Shown here one piece after another: positions 35,553-43,589 of a stretch of 64,000 bases of DNA; position 1 is the stretch's first letter; each line of letters starts with the position of its first letter. Source of the DNA: Palsa-892 sp035556215. Lineage in GTDB: Bacteria > Pseudomonadota > Alphaproteobacteria > Rhizobiales > Xanthobacteraceae. The stretch spans positions 1 through 64,000 of the forward strand of contig DATMFI010000004.1 in NCBI GenBank assembly GCA_035556215.1. Reading direction: 5' to 3'. Position numbers and translations under genes: made by a program. Under the pieces are notes generated by a model. That model saw only the letters and a program-made list of their open reading frames with translations, did no database searches and had not been told where the DNA came from.

Positions 35553-36891
35553 CCGGCCGGAAGCTCGAATTGCGCCACAGCCAGCGGGCCGCGCGCAGCA
35601 CCCCGGCATCGTCGCCCTTGCGCCCGACGATCTGCACGCCGATCGGCAATCCGTGCTCGCCGCGCAGCATCGGCAGCGTAATCGACGGCACGCCAAGCAG
35701 CGACCAGGCCGTGCAGAACACCGGATCGCCGGTCGTATCCGCGGCCGGCGCTTCGCCCTTGGCCGCGGGCGTGATCGCGACATCGAAGCCCTTGATGCCG
35801 TCCTCGAACAGCGCGCGCAGCACCGGCACGTTGGCGATCAGCTTGTCGTAATATTCGGCCGGAATGGCCTGTCCCTCGTCGAGCAGCTTCATCAGCATCT
35901 CGCTCGACTTGCCCGGCAGCTTGCGCGCTTCGGCGCCGAAACTCCTGTTCATGTCATAGGCCATGATGGCGCGCTGCGACGGCCAGCAGTCCGCGAATTT
36001 CGACGGAAAATCGACGGGCGCGGCATGGCTGCCGAGATCGGCGACAAGGCGATTGAACAGCGCGCGCGTCTCGAGATCGGCGTCGTCCCAGCGCGGCGTG
36101 CGGACGAAGGCGAATTTCGGCGCGGCCGTCTCGCCGTTCTTGCGCATGACCGCGCGGAAGGACGGCAGCGGCGTTTTGGCCGTATCGGCATCGTCGGGAT
36201 CGGGCCCGGCAAGCACGTCATAGGCCAGCACGATGTCGTCAATCGAACGCGCGAAGACGCCGACGTGATCGAGATTTTTCGAAAGCGACAATACGCGGGC
36301 GCGCGAGATCAGGCCGTGGCTGGGCTTGCCGCCGAATACGCCGCAGAACGATGCCGGGCGAATGACCGAGCCGTTGGTCTGGCTGCCGAGCGCGAGCGGC
36401 ACCATGTTGGCCGCGACCGCCGCCGCCGAGCCCGACGACGAGCCGCCCGGCGTGCGCGTGATGTCGTGCGGATTGCGCGTCGGCCCCGGCAGGTAATAGG
36501 CGCATTCGGTGGTGACGGTTTTGCCGAGGATGACGGCACCGGCGCGCCGCAAACGCGCGACCGCGGCGGAATCGGCGCTCGGCCGCCGGCCGCGATGCGC
36601 CTGCCAGCCGTTCTCGGTCGGAAAATCGTAGGTGTCGAAGATGTCCTTGATCGCGATCGGCACGCCGTGCAACAGCCCCGTCGGCCTGCCCTCCTGCTGC
36701 TCGCGGTCGCGCTCGCGCGCTTGCTTCAGCGCGTATTCCGGCGAGATATGCGCGAAAGCCTTCACCTCGATATCGCGCACGGCGATGCGAGACAGGCACG
36801 CGCGCGTCAGGTCTTCGGAGGAAATCGCGCGCGAAGCGATTTGCGCCGCGGCGGCGGTCGCGGTGAGCGTGATGAGGTCTTCGGTCTTCAT
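35545..36891 (-). CDS. Amidase signature family enzyme
   Basis: From the ATG at 36891 (MKTEDLITLTATAAAAQI) the protein is 448 residues. The Ser-cisSer-Lys triad is visible: Lys in GVPIAIKDIFDT, and the serines in TPGGSSSGSAAAVAANM and LGSQTNGSVIRPASFCGVFG. It is an amidase of GatA-like fold but not a GatA, since the gat partners are absent; the substrate is unknown. A further 12 residues upstream are possible. Its 3' end overlaps pcp by eight bases. Confidence 0.92.
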   Translation of the reverse strand: MKTEDLITLTATAAAAQIASRAISSEDLTRACLSRIAVRDIEVKAFAHISPEYALKQARERDREQQEGRPTGLLHGVPIAIKDIFDTYDFPTENGWQAHRGRRPSADSAAVARLRRAGAVILGKTVTTECAYYLPGPTRNPHDITRTPGGSSSGSAAAVAANMVPLALGSQTNGSVIRPASFCGVFGGKPSHGLISRARVLSLSKNLDHVGVFARSIDDIVLAYDVLAGPDPDDADTAKTPLPSFRAVMRKNGETAAPKFAFVRTPRWDDADLETRALFNRLVADLGSHAAPVDFPSKFADCWPSQRAIMAYDMNRSFGAEARKLPGKSSEMLMKLLDEGQAIPAEYYDKLIANVPVLRALFEDGIKGFDVAITPAAKGEAPAADTTGDPVFCTAWSLLGVPSITLPMLRGEHGLPIGVQIVGRKGDDAGVLRAARWLWRNSSFRPVS

Positions 36892-36951
36892 GGTGGTCTG
36901 CCGGTCTGAAAATGCAGCACCATTCATATCACGAATTGCCGCTCGTGCGTC

Positions 36952-38145
36952 TTATCCGGAAGTCCAGCTTTTGCGCCGCAGTGCAAAACGGAAAGCAACT
37001 CCGAGCACGAGCAGGATCAAGCCCGAGCCGATGAAAAGCGGAATCGCTCCGGCATAGTCAAAGGCGGGCGCCGCGGCGCTGACGCCCGCCGCCTGTCCGA
37101 GAAAGAGACAGGTCGCAAAACACGAGACGGCAAGGCTGCGCGACTCGGGCGCCATTTGCGTCGCGTTGGTCTGTAGCGTGTTGTGCAGCATGTAGAAGCC
37201 AAGCCCCGAAAGCACGGTGAGCGGCACCGCGGCGAACGGGCCCGGCAGCACGGTCATGCCGAAGAAGGAAACGGCGAGAAAGATTCCGCCGAACAGCACG
37301 AGTCCTTCCTCATGCAGCCTGCGGACGATCGCCGGCGCAAACAGCACGAAGACGAGCCCGCCGATACCGAAACCGCTGACGATCAGGCCGATGACGTCGT
37401 AGCTCACATTGAATTGCAGGCGCAGATAGGAGCCGATGAAGGCATTGCCGCCGAAGATCGCCGCGCCTTCGAGAAACACCGTCGCGAATACGACCCAGAC
37501 CCAGCCCTTGCGCAGCATGCGGCCGAGCTGGCGGAACGATTCCCCCATCCCGGCCGGCTTCGGCTCGTAGAATTCCTCGCGGTGCAGAAGCTCGCGCGCG
37601 AGCGCGAGGCCCGAAACGAGAAAGCATCCGGCCAGGACATAAAAGATCGAGCGCCAGCCGATATGCTCGGCGGCAAAGCCCGAGATCGCCTGGCCAAGAG
37701 TAAGGCCGAGGATCTGGCCGAACAAAAAACGCGCGATCACCGGCTGGCGCCGCTCGTAGGGCACCTCGTCGCCGATCCAGGCCATCGACAGCGGGATGAT
37801 GGAGGCCGCGGTGAAACCGGCGAACAGCCGCGCCGCGATCAGAAGCGGCAGCGTCGGCGCGAAGGCACAAAGCATCGCGCTCACGACCGAGAGGAGCGTC
37901 GTCACCGCGATCGTTTCCAGCTTGCCGTAGCGGTCGCCGACGAAGCCGAACAGGAGTTGCGCCGCCGCGTACATGCCGCCGAAGGTCGTGATGACGGCGG
38001 AAGCATTGCCGATCGAGGTATCGTAGCTGTGCGCGATCTCCGGCAGGATCGGGTCGCAAATGCGCACCGATGCCGCGCTCGCGAAGCTCGCGGCGGCGAG
38101 AAAAACGATGGTGCGGGTCGGCGTCTGGAGCGGGCGGCTTTTCAC
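36952..38145 (-). CDS. Major facilitator superfamily transporter
   Basis: The GTG at 38145 (VKSRPLQTPTRTIVFLAA) gives a 397-residue protein with twelve predicted membrane helices. The conserved MFS loop between helices 2 and 3 reads GFVGDRYGKLETI. The overall sequence resembles the YnfM/arabinose-efflux branch of putative drug or metabolite exporters (FLAAASFASAASVRICDPIL start). A longer frame to 38247 adds non-conserved residues. Substrate unknown. It is followed, on the same strand, by the amidase gene. Confidence 0.88.
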   Translation of the reverse strand: MKSRPLQTPTRTIVFLAAASFASAASVRICDPILPEIAHSYDTSIGNASAVITTFGGMYAAAQLLFGFVGDRYGKLETIAVTTLLSVVSAMLCAFAPTLPLLIAARLFAGFTAASIIPLSMAWIGDEVPYERRQPVIARFLFGQILGLTLGQAISGFAAEHIGWRSIFYVLAGCFLVSGLALARELLHREEFYEPKPAGMGESFRQLGRMLRKGWVWVVFATVFLEGAAIFGGNAFIGSYLRLQFNVSYDVIGLIVSGFGIGGLVFVLFAPAIVRRLHEEGLVLFGGIFLAVSFFGMTVLPGPFAAVPLTVLSGLGFYMLHNTLQTNATQMAPESRSLAVSCFATCLFLGQAAGVSAAAPAFDYAGAIPLFIGSGLILLVLGVAFRFALRRKSWTSG

Positions 38146-38282
38146 GAAATGACGCTGCGATGACCGTGGGTTGTGGCGAGAAAGTCCGTCTGGATGCCGA
38201 TTTTCGCCCTGCCCGGCAAGCAGCGCAGCAGCAAGGCTGCGCCGCATATCCGGTATGGCTCGCGCTTAACGCGGGCTTTTTA

Positions 38283-39056
38283 TCAGGCCGATGCCTTGCG
38301 CAAGGGAACCGGATCCATGCTCGCGTAGATATCGCCCGAATTCGCATCGGCCGGCAGCTGTTCGAGCCAGCGCGCGATATTCCTCGCATCCATCGGATCG
38401 GCATGGACGAGCTGCTGGCTCTCGCCGATCGCGGCGTTGAACGAATAGAGCGACGTGCGCGCAAGCCGCTCGATGGCTTTGAGCGCGACGCCGCGCTGAA
38501 TCGTGGTGAACTCGAAGGAGAGCATCGGCAACGGATGATGCAAGCCGGCGAGCACTTCGTCCTCGAAGCCTTCGACGTCGATCTTGACGAAACGCGGAAT
38601 GCCGTGCGTGGCAATCAACTCGTCCATCGTCTTGAGCGGCACGGTGCGGGTTTTGGTCCAGCGCTGGCTTTCCCAGCCCGGCGCGCCCTTGGCGGCGTCG
38701 ATGAAATCGGACGAGGCGGTCGCAACGGTCGGGTTCGGCGGATTGAGCTTCAATTCGACGGTGCCGCTTTTCGGCCCAAGCGCCACCGGCTCGACGACCA
38801 CCTGCCTGTCGAAAGCATAGAGCAGCCGCAGCGTGAGGACGAGCGCGGGCTGCGGCTCGACCGCGACGACGCGCGCGCCCAACCGGCGAAACGATGCGAC
38901 GCGGTCGCCGACATGGGCGCCGATGTCGAAGGCAAGATCGCCGGGGCGCAGGAAGCGATGGTAAAGCGCATCCATCGCGCGCTCGCGCGCGGGATTGCCG
39001 TAATAAATCCGGAGCGAGCGCAGAACGCCGCGGATCGTCGCGAAAGGAGCCCCCAT
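38283..39056 (-). CDS. FkbM family methyltransferase
   Basis: The 257-residue protein has the FkbM-type SAM-binding core: LAFDIGAHVGDRVASFRRLG (motif I), VVAVEPQPAL and FVKIDVEGFEDEVLAGL with the family acidic pair. FkbM enzymes O-methylate sugars, polyketides or polysaccharide parts. It lies 12 bases downstream of the OpgH-type glucan synthase gene on the same strand, so a role in decorating a periplasmic glucan or another surface glycan is plausible but unproved. Confidence 0.88.
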   Translation of the reverse strand: MGAPFATIRGVLRSLRIYYGNPARERAMDALYHRFLRPGDLAFDIGAHVGDRVASFRRLGARVVAVEPQPALVLTLRLLYAFDRQVVVEPVALGPKSGTVELKLNPPNPTVATASSDFIDAAKGAPGWESQRWTKTRTVPLKTMDELIATHGIPRFVKIDVEGFEDEVLAGLHHPLPMLSFEFTTIQRGVALKAIERLARTSLYSFNAAIGESQQLVHADPMDARNIARWLEQLPADANSGDIYASMDPVPLRKASA

Positions 39057-39068
39057 CTTTCTTCTTTC

Positions 39069-40880
39069 TCAGTGTGGCGCGAGTAGCGTGGAAATCTCGG
39101 CCGGTGTATCGAATTCTTCCGGGATGGCGCAAAGCCGCCAGCGCACCGCAGCTTCCCCCACCGCCGGTGAAGTCGTGAAAACGGCGAAGGGAATCGACAA
39201 AACGAGACCGGCGAGCAACGGCAAGAACCACGGGATTGCCGCCGGTGCGGTCGCCGCGAGGAAAACGATCATCAGCGTACCAAAAGCGGTCGCCGGCCAC
39301 AGATCGCGCGCGGCGGCCATCCACGCCAGGCGATAGCCGTCGCGCTGCTGCGAACCCCAGCCTTGCGTCTTGCCGAACAACAGCGCGGTCATGAACATCG
39401 CCTGATTGAACCACGAAACCGGCGAGAGCACGAAGGTGAAAAGCGTTTCGGTGGCAAAGCCCGCGAGCAATCTTCCTGCGCCGCCGAACTCTTTCGGATT
39501 ACGCAGGAGCGATTCCAGCACGCCAAACCATTTCGGCGCGAAATACATCGCAAGGAAAACGACATAGAACCAGAACGCTTCCCCGGCGGGAAAGGCGATA
39601 TCGGCCGGCCACATCGCGGCGGCAATCGCCGCGAAGATCGCGAACAGGATCGTCGCCGGCGAGACCAGGAACATCTGGATCGCCATGGCGATGTTGGCGC
39701 GCGTTGCGGGAAGGAGCGCCGGCAGGCCCATGATGCGGAAATATTGCAGGTTGCCGTTGCACCAGCGCAGGTCGCGGCGCACGAAATCGAGCAGCGCCGG
39801 CGGGTTGTCCTCGTAGCTGCCCTCCTCGCGCGGCAGCACGCGCGCCTCGAAACCGGCGCGGCGCATCATCGCCGCCTCGACCTGATCGTGCGACAGGATC
39901 GGCCCGCCGAACGGCGGCTTGCCGGGCAGCACCGGCAGCTTGCAGAAATCGGTGAACGGCGCGACGCGCACCGCCGCGTTGTGTCCCCAGAACGGCCCGC
40001 AGTCGGCGTGCCACCACGCGCTGCCGCTCGTGAAGGTGCGCATGCCGAAACGCATGCCGAACTGGAAGACGCGCGCGAAGAAACTCGAGGTCGGCAAGCC
40101 GACGACAAGGCTCTGCAAAATGCCGAGCCGCGGATTGGCCTGCATGATCCGCACCATGCGGACGATCGCCGGGCCCGTCATCAGGCTGTCGGCGTCGAGC
40201 GGCAGCATCACTTCATACTGCTTGCCCCAGCGCTCGCAGAAGTCGCGGACGTTACCGGCCTTGAAGCCTTCGTTGTTATCGCGGTGGCGATAAACGAGCC
40301 GATCGACGCTCGGAAATTCGGGAATCCACGCCGCATAGGCGGCGCGCTCGGCGGCGATCACTTCGGGGATGGAAGAGTCGCTCAGCACATAATAGTCGAA
40401 GTGCTCGCCGAGGCCCGTCGCTTCCAGGCTCGCGCGGATGGTGCGCAAACGCTTGAAGGCGCGCGCCGGATTTTCGTTCCGCAGTGTCATCAAAATCGCG
40501 GTGCGGATGAAAATCGGATCGTCGTCGCGCGCTTTCGCCGCGACCGGGTTGATGGCCTCGAGCGGCTTCGGCAAGAACCACAGCACGAAGCCGAGCAACG
40601 AATTCCAAAAACCGAGGATCGACCACGGAATCAGCGTGACGAAGCAAAGCACGATCAGCGTATCGACCACGCCGAAACCGTCACGCGCCAGGATATGCAC
40701 AAGGCGTTCGGTCATCAGCACGAGCGTTGCGAAACAAACGGCGGCGAAGAACACGCGCCGCGCGGTGACGGCGGCGGCGGATTGCGTTCCGGTCGGGGTG
40801 AGCCGGCCTCGCGCCGGGGCCTCGGCCGATTTCCCGGACGTCTCCTCGGGCGTTTTGGCGAGGGTGGGGTCGAGCGACAC
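39069..40880 (-). CDS. opgH: Glucan glucosyltransferase MdoH/OpgH
   Basis: From the GTG at 40880 (AAGGA upstream) the protein is 603 residues. It is a GT2 family processive enzyme with N-terminal helices, a cytosolic catalytic domain (LMTLRNENPARAFKRL, the acidic VMLPLDADSLM and the ILSHDQVEAAMMRRAGF region), the RDLRWCNGNLQY motif equivalent to QxxRW, and a C-terminal helix bundle. It makes the beta-1,2-glucan backbone of osmoregulated periplasmic glucans. No opgG is adjacent, so the periplasmic branching partner, if any, is elsewhere. The FkbM methyltransferase gene follows. Confidence 0.93.
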   Translation of the reverse strand: MSLDPTLAKTPEETSGKSAEAPARGRLTPTGTQSAAAVTARRVFFAAVCFATLVLMTERLVHILARDGFGVVDTLIVLCFVTLIPWSILGFWNSLLGFVLWFLPKPLEAINPVAAKARDDDPIFIRTAILMTLRNENPARAFKRLRTIRASLEATGLGEHFDYYVLSDSSIPEVIAAERAAYAAWIPEFPSVDRLVYRHRDNNEGFKAGNVRDFCERWGKQYEVMLPLDADSLMTGPAIVRMVRIMQANPRLGILQSLVVGLPTSSFFARVFQFGMRFGMRTFTSGSAWWHADCGPFWGHNAAVRVAPFTDFCKLPVLPGKPPFGGPILSHDQVEAAMMRRAGFEARVLPREEGSYEDNPPALLDFVRRDLRWCNGNLQYFRIMGLPALLPATRANIAMAIQMFLVSPATILFAIFAAIAAAMWPADIAFPAGEAFWFYVVFLAMYFAPKWFGVLESLLRNPKEFGGAGRLLAGFATETLFTFVLSPVSWFNQAMFMTALLFGKTQGWGSQQRDGYRLAWMAAARDLWPATAFGTLMIVFLAATAPAAIPWFLPLLAGLVLSIPFAVFTTSPAVGEAAVRWRLCAIPEEFDTPAEISTLLAPH

Positions 40881-41080
40881 GCAGATTTTCCTTAAAAAGC
40901 GGGGACGGCCACCACAGACGGCGCCGAAACGGCGGTTTCTAAAGCAGATTCTGAGCCGTTCGCCCATCCCTGCCCGCTATTTAGCATAAGCGCGACCGTG
41001 GCCGGATCATGGTTCACCCAACGATTAAGGGAGCTTCATTGTATCTTGGCGGGGATAAGGCCCTATGCGATGAAGCTCCG

Positions 41081-42085
41081 GTGAAACCAAATCCACATCC
41101 CGGAAATCCCGCCAGCCCCGGCGAAGCGCAGGCCCTTTGGTACGTAGCGCCCGGGCAGGCCGAATTGCGGCCCCTGAAACTGCCGATGCCGGCACCCGAA
41201 GAACTCGGGGTGCGGATGCTTTATTCGGGGCTGAGCCGGGGCACCGAGCGCCTCGTCTTCGAGGGCCGCGTTCCCGAAAGCGAATGGCAGCGCATGCGCG
41301 CGCCGGCGCAGGAGGGCGATTTCCCCTTCCCGGTGAAATACGGCTATGCCGCCGTCGGCATCGTCGAGACCGGGCCCGAGGGCTTGATCGGCAAAAACAT
41401 CTTCGCGCTCTACCCGCACCAGAGCCGCTTCACGTTGCCGGCCGAGCGCGCCATCGTGCTGCCGGGCAACATCCCGCCGCAGCGCGCGGTGCTGACGGCG
41501 AATTTGGAGACATCCATCAATATCCTGTGGGACGCCCATGCCGCGCCGGGCGACCGCATCGTCATCATCGGCGCGGGCATCGTCGGCCTTCTCGTCGCTT
41601 CGCTCGCGGCCAAGCTGCCGGGCGCGGAAGTCACGCTCGTCGATATCGATGGCTCGCGCGCGCAGCTCGCCGAAAAAATCGGCGCACGCTTTACGGAACC
41701 GAAAGCCGCGCCGCGCGACGCCGATCTCGTGATCCACACCAGCGCCACCGAAAAGGGCCTCGCGCTCGCCATGGAATGCGCGGGCATGGAAGCCACCATC
41801 GTCGAAGCGAGCTGGCACGGCGCCAGCACTTGCGCGCTGTCGCTCGGCGGGGCGTTTCACTCGCGGCGGCTGAAACTCGTTTCGAGTCAGGTCGGCGAAA
41901 TTCCCGCCTGGCGCAAGCCGCGCTGGAATTATCGCCGCAGGCTGGAAGCCGCCGTGCGCCTCCTGGCCGACCCCAAGCTCGATGCGCTGCTCGGCGAGCA
42001 GGTGCCGTTCGAAAAGCTGCCGCAGGAATTGCCGCGCCTGTTCGCGCCCGGAGCGCCGGGTGTCGGCGCGCTCGTCCGCTACTGA
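41081..42085 (+). CDS. Medium-chain dehydrogenase (BchC/ADH-like) without obvious catalytic zinc site
   Basis: The product (334 residues from GTG 41081; ATG 41009 is the alternative) is a GroES-fold plus Rossmann dehydrogenase. The Rossmann motif is IVIIGAGIVGLLVASLAAK with an acidic VDID segment after strand 2, suggesting NAD(H). The loop that normally has the zinc Cys and His reads YSGLSRGTERLVFEGRVP and KYGYAAVGIV, so the zinc ligands are missing; this resembles BchC-like enzymes. It is the first gene of an operon with the PTPS-like, glycosyltransferase and methyltransferase genes, 24 bases ahead of the PTPS-like start. It probably reduces or oxidises a hydroxyl or carbonyl on the pathway intermediate. 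Confidence 0.8.
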   Translation: MKPNPHPGNPASPGEAQALWYVAPGQAELRPLKLPMPAPEELGVRMLYSGLSRGTERLVFEGRVPESEWQRMRAPAQEGDFPFPVKYGYAAVGIVETGPEGLIGKNIFALYPHQSRFTLPAERAIVLPGNIPPQRAVLTANLETSINILWDAHAAPGDRIVIIGAGIVGLLVASLAAKLPGAEVTLVDIDGSRAQLAEKIGARFTEPKAAPRDADLVIHTSATEKGLALAMECAGMEATIVEASWHGASTCALSLGGAFHSRRLKLVSSQVGEIPAWRKPRWNYRRRLEAAVRLLADPKLDALLGEQVPFEKLPQELPRLFAPGAPGVGALVRY

Positions 42086-42109
42086 TTTTTCCCAAGCAAG
42101 AGGTTATCC

Positions 42110-42514
42110 ATGTACGCCGTCGAAGTCCGCGACCACATCATGATCGCGCATAGTTTCAAGGGTGAAATGTTCGGCCCGGCGCAGGCGCTGCACGGCGCGA
42201 CGTTCGTGGTCGATGTCGCCTTCTTCCGCGAGGAGCTGAGCGCGAACTCCGTCGTCGTCGATATCGGCCGCGCCATCGACGAGTTGAAGGCGATCCTCAA
42301 GCCCATCAACTACCAGAATCTCGACGCGCTGCCGCAGTTCAAGGGCATTCAGACGACGACCGAAACGCTCTCGCGTTACGTCTTCGACAAGATGGTCGAG
42401 GCGCTGAAAAAGGGCGCGCTCGGCGAGGAGTCGAACGGCGTCACCCGCATCCGCGTCACGCTGCATGAATCGCACGTCGCCCGTGCCTGGTTCGAGGGGC
42501 CCGTCGGTGCCTGA
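42110..42514 (+). CDS. QueD/PTPS-like (6-pyruvoyl-tetrahydropterin synthase superfamily) protein with missing catalytic residues
   Basis: The 134-residue protein aligns along its length with QueD: MIAHSF with His14 (first zinc ligand), LHGATFVVDV with His28, INYQNLDALPQF for the LDHxxLND region, TTTETLSRYVFDKM and LHESHVARAWFEG with Glu120. However the catalytic Cys (QueD Cys27) is Ala24, the third zinc ligand of HGH is Ala30, and the Asp-His of the catalytic triad are Asn67 and Tyr68. His122 next to Glu120 might supply a replacement ligand. So the usual triphosphate-eliminating activity is doubtful and another pterin-like reaction is likely. It is sandwiched in the operon and overlaps the glycosyltransferase gene by eight bases. 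Confidence 0.85.
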   Translation: MYAVEVRDHIMIAHSFKGEMFGPAQALHGATFVVDVAFFREELSANSVVVDIGRAIDELKAILKPINYQNLDALPQFKGIQTTTETLSRYVFDKMVEALKKGALGEESNGVTRIRVTLHESHVARAWFEGPVGA

Positions 42515-43565
42515 CGCCTGGTTCGCCATTCCCGGCGAGCTTTCGACCCCCACCGGCGGTTACAAATACGATGCGCGGGTGATGGAGGAATTGCGCGCGC
42601 TCGGCTGGAACATGCGCCACCTCGCGCTGCCCGGCGATTTCCCCTCGCCTTCCGAAGCGAGCCTTGCCGCGACGGAACGGGCGCTCGCCTCGACGCCGGC
42701 GGACGCCGCGATTCTGTTCGACGGGCTCGCGCTCGGCGCGCTGCCCGCCGCCATTCTGGATCGCGTGCCGCGCCGCTACATCGCGCTCATTCACCATCCG
42801 CTCGCTTACGAGACGGGGGTCGCGCCGGAGCGCGCGAAAGTGCTGCACGCGCTCGAGCGCGAGGCGCTGGCCCGCACGCCGCGCGTCGTCGTGACGAGCA
42901 CGACGACCGCCGATTTTCTGGTGCGGGATTTTGACGTCGCGCGCTCGCGCATCACCGTCGCGGAACCCGGCACCGAGCCCGCGCCGCGCGCGCGCGGCAG
43001 CGATGAAGTGCGGCTCCTCGGCGTCGGTTCGATCACGCCGCGCAAGGGTTTCGATACGCTGGTCGCGGCGCTCCGGGAGCTTGCCGATCTTAACTGGCAA
43101 TGCCGCATCGCCGGCAGCTTCGACCGGGATCTTGCCACCGCCGACAAATTGCGCCGCCAGATCGCCGATGCAAAATTGGAGAAGCGCGTTCGGCTTCTCG
43201 GCACCCTCACCGAACACGAACTCGCCGGCGAATACGACCGGGCGACGCTGTTCGTGCTGCCCTCGCATTTCGAGGGCTACGGCATGGCCTTCACCGAAGC
43301 GCTGGCGCGCGGCCTGCCGGTCGTCGCCTGCGAAGGCGGCGCGGTCACCAAAACGGTGCCCGCTGCCGCCGGCGTGTTCGTCGCGCCGGGTGACGCGAAA
43401 GCCCTCGCGGCGAAGCTGCGCTGGCTGCTGACGAACCCTTCCGAGATCAAACAGCGCGCCGATGCGGCGTGGGCTCACGCAGCCTCGCTACCGCGCTGGC
43501 AGGACGCCGCGCAAAAGATCGCCGCCGTCCTGCACGAAGTTTCAATGCAAAAGGCACATGCATGA
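42507..43565 (+). CDS. GT4 family glycosyltransferase
   Basis: The GTG at 42507 overlaps the PTPS-like gene by eight bases and gives a 352-residue GT-B enzyme. The N-terminal domain opens IPGELSTPTGGYKYDARVMEE with the glycine-rich donor loop, and the C-terminal domain has LGVGSITPRKGFDTLVAAL and the Glu-x7-Glu motif in HFEGYGMAFTEALARG. It transfers a sugar from a nucleotide donor with retention. In this operon a soluble small-molecule acceptor such as a pterin is more likely than a polysaccharide. Translation appears coupled to both neighbours. Confidence 0.88.
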   Translation: MPDAWFAIPGELSTPTGGYKYDARVMEELRALGWNMRHLALPGDFPSPSEASLAATERALASTPADAAILFDGLALGALPAAILDRVPRRYIALIHHPLAYETGVAPERAKVLHALEREALARTPRVVVTSTTTADFLVRDFDVARSRITVAEPGTEPAPRARGSDEVRLLGVGSITPRKGFDTLVAALRELADLNWQCRIAGSFDRDLATADKLRRQIADAKLEKRVRLLGTLTEHELAGEYDRATLFVLPSHFEGYGMAFTEALARGLPVVACEGGAVTKTVPAAAGVFVAPGDAKALAAKLRWLLTNPSEIKQRADAAWAHAASLPRWQDAAQKIAAVLHEVSMQKAHA

Positions 43566-43589
43566 GCGGTTTTTCATGAGCGGTTTTTC
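43562..43589 (+). repeat. Perfect 14-bp tandem duplication at a start codon
   Basis: ATGAGCGGTTTTTC occurs twice head to tail (43562-43575 and 43576-43589). The first copy overlaps the glycosyltransferase stop (ATGA), the second starts the methyltransferase frame. Because 14 is not a multiple of three, the first ATG now leads only to five codons and a TGA. Confidence 0.95.
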
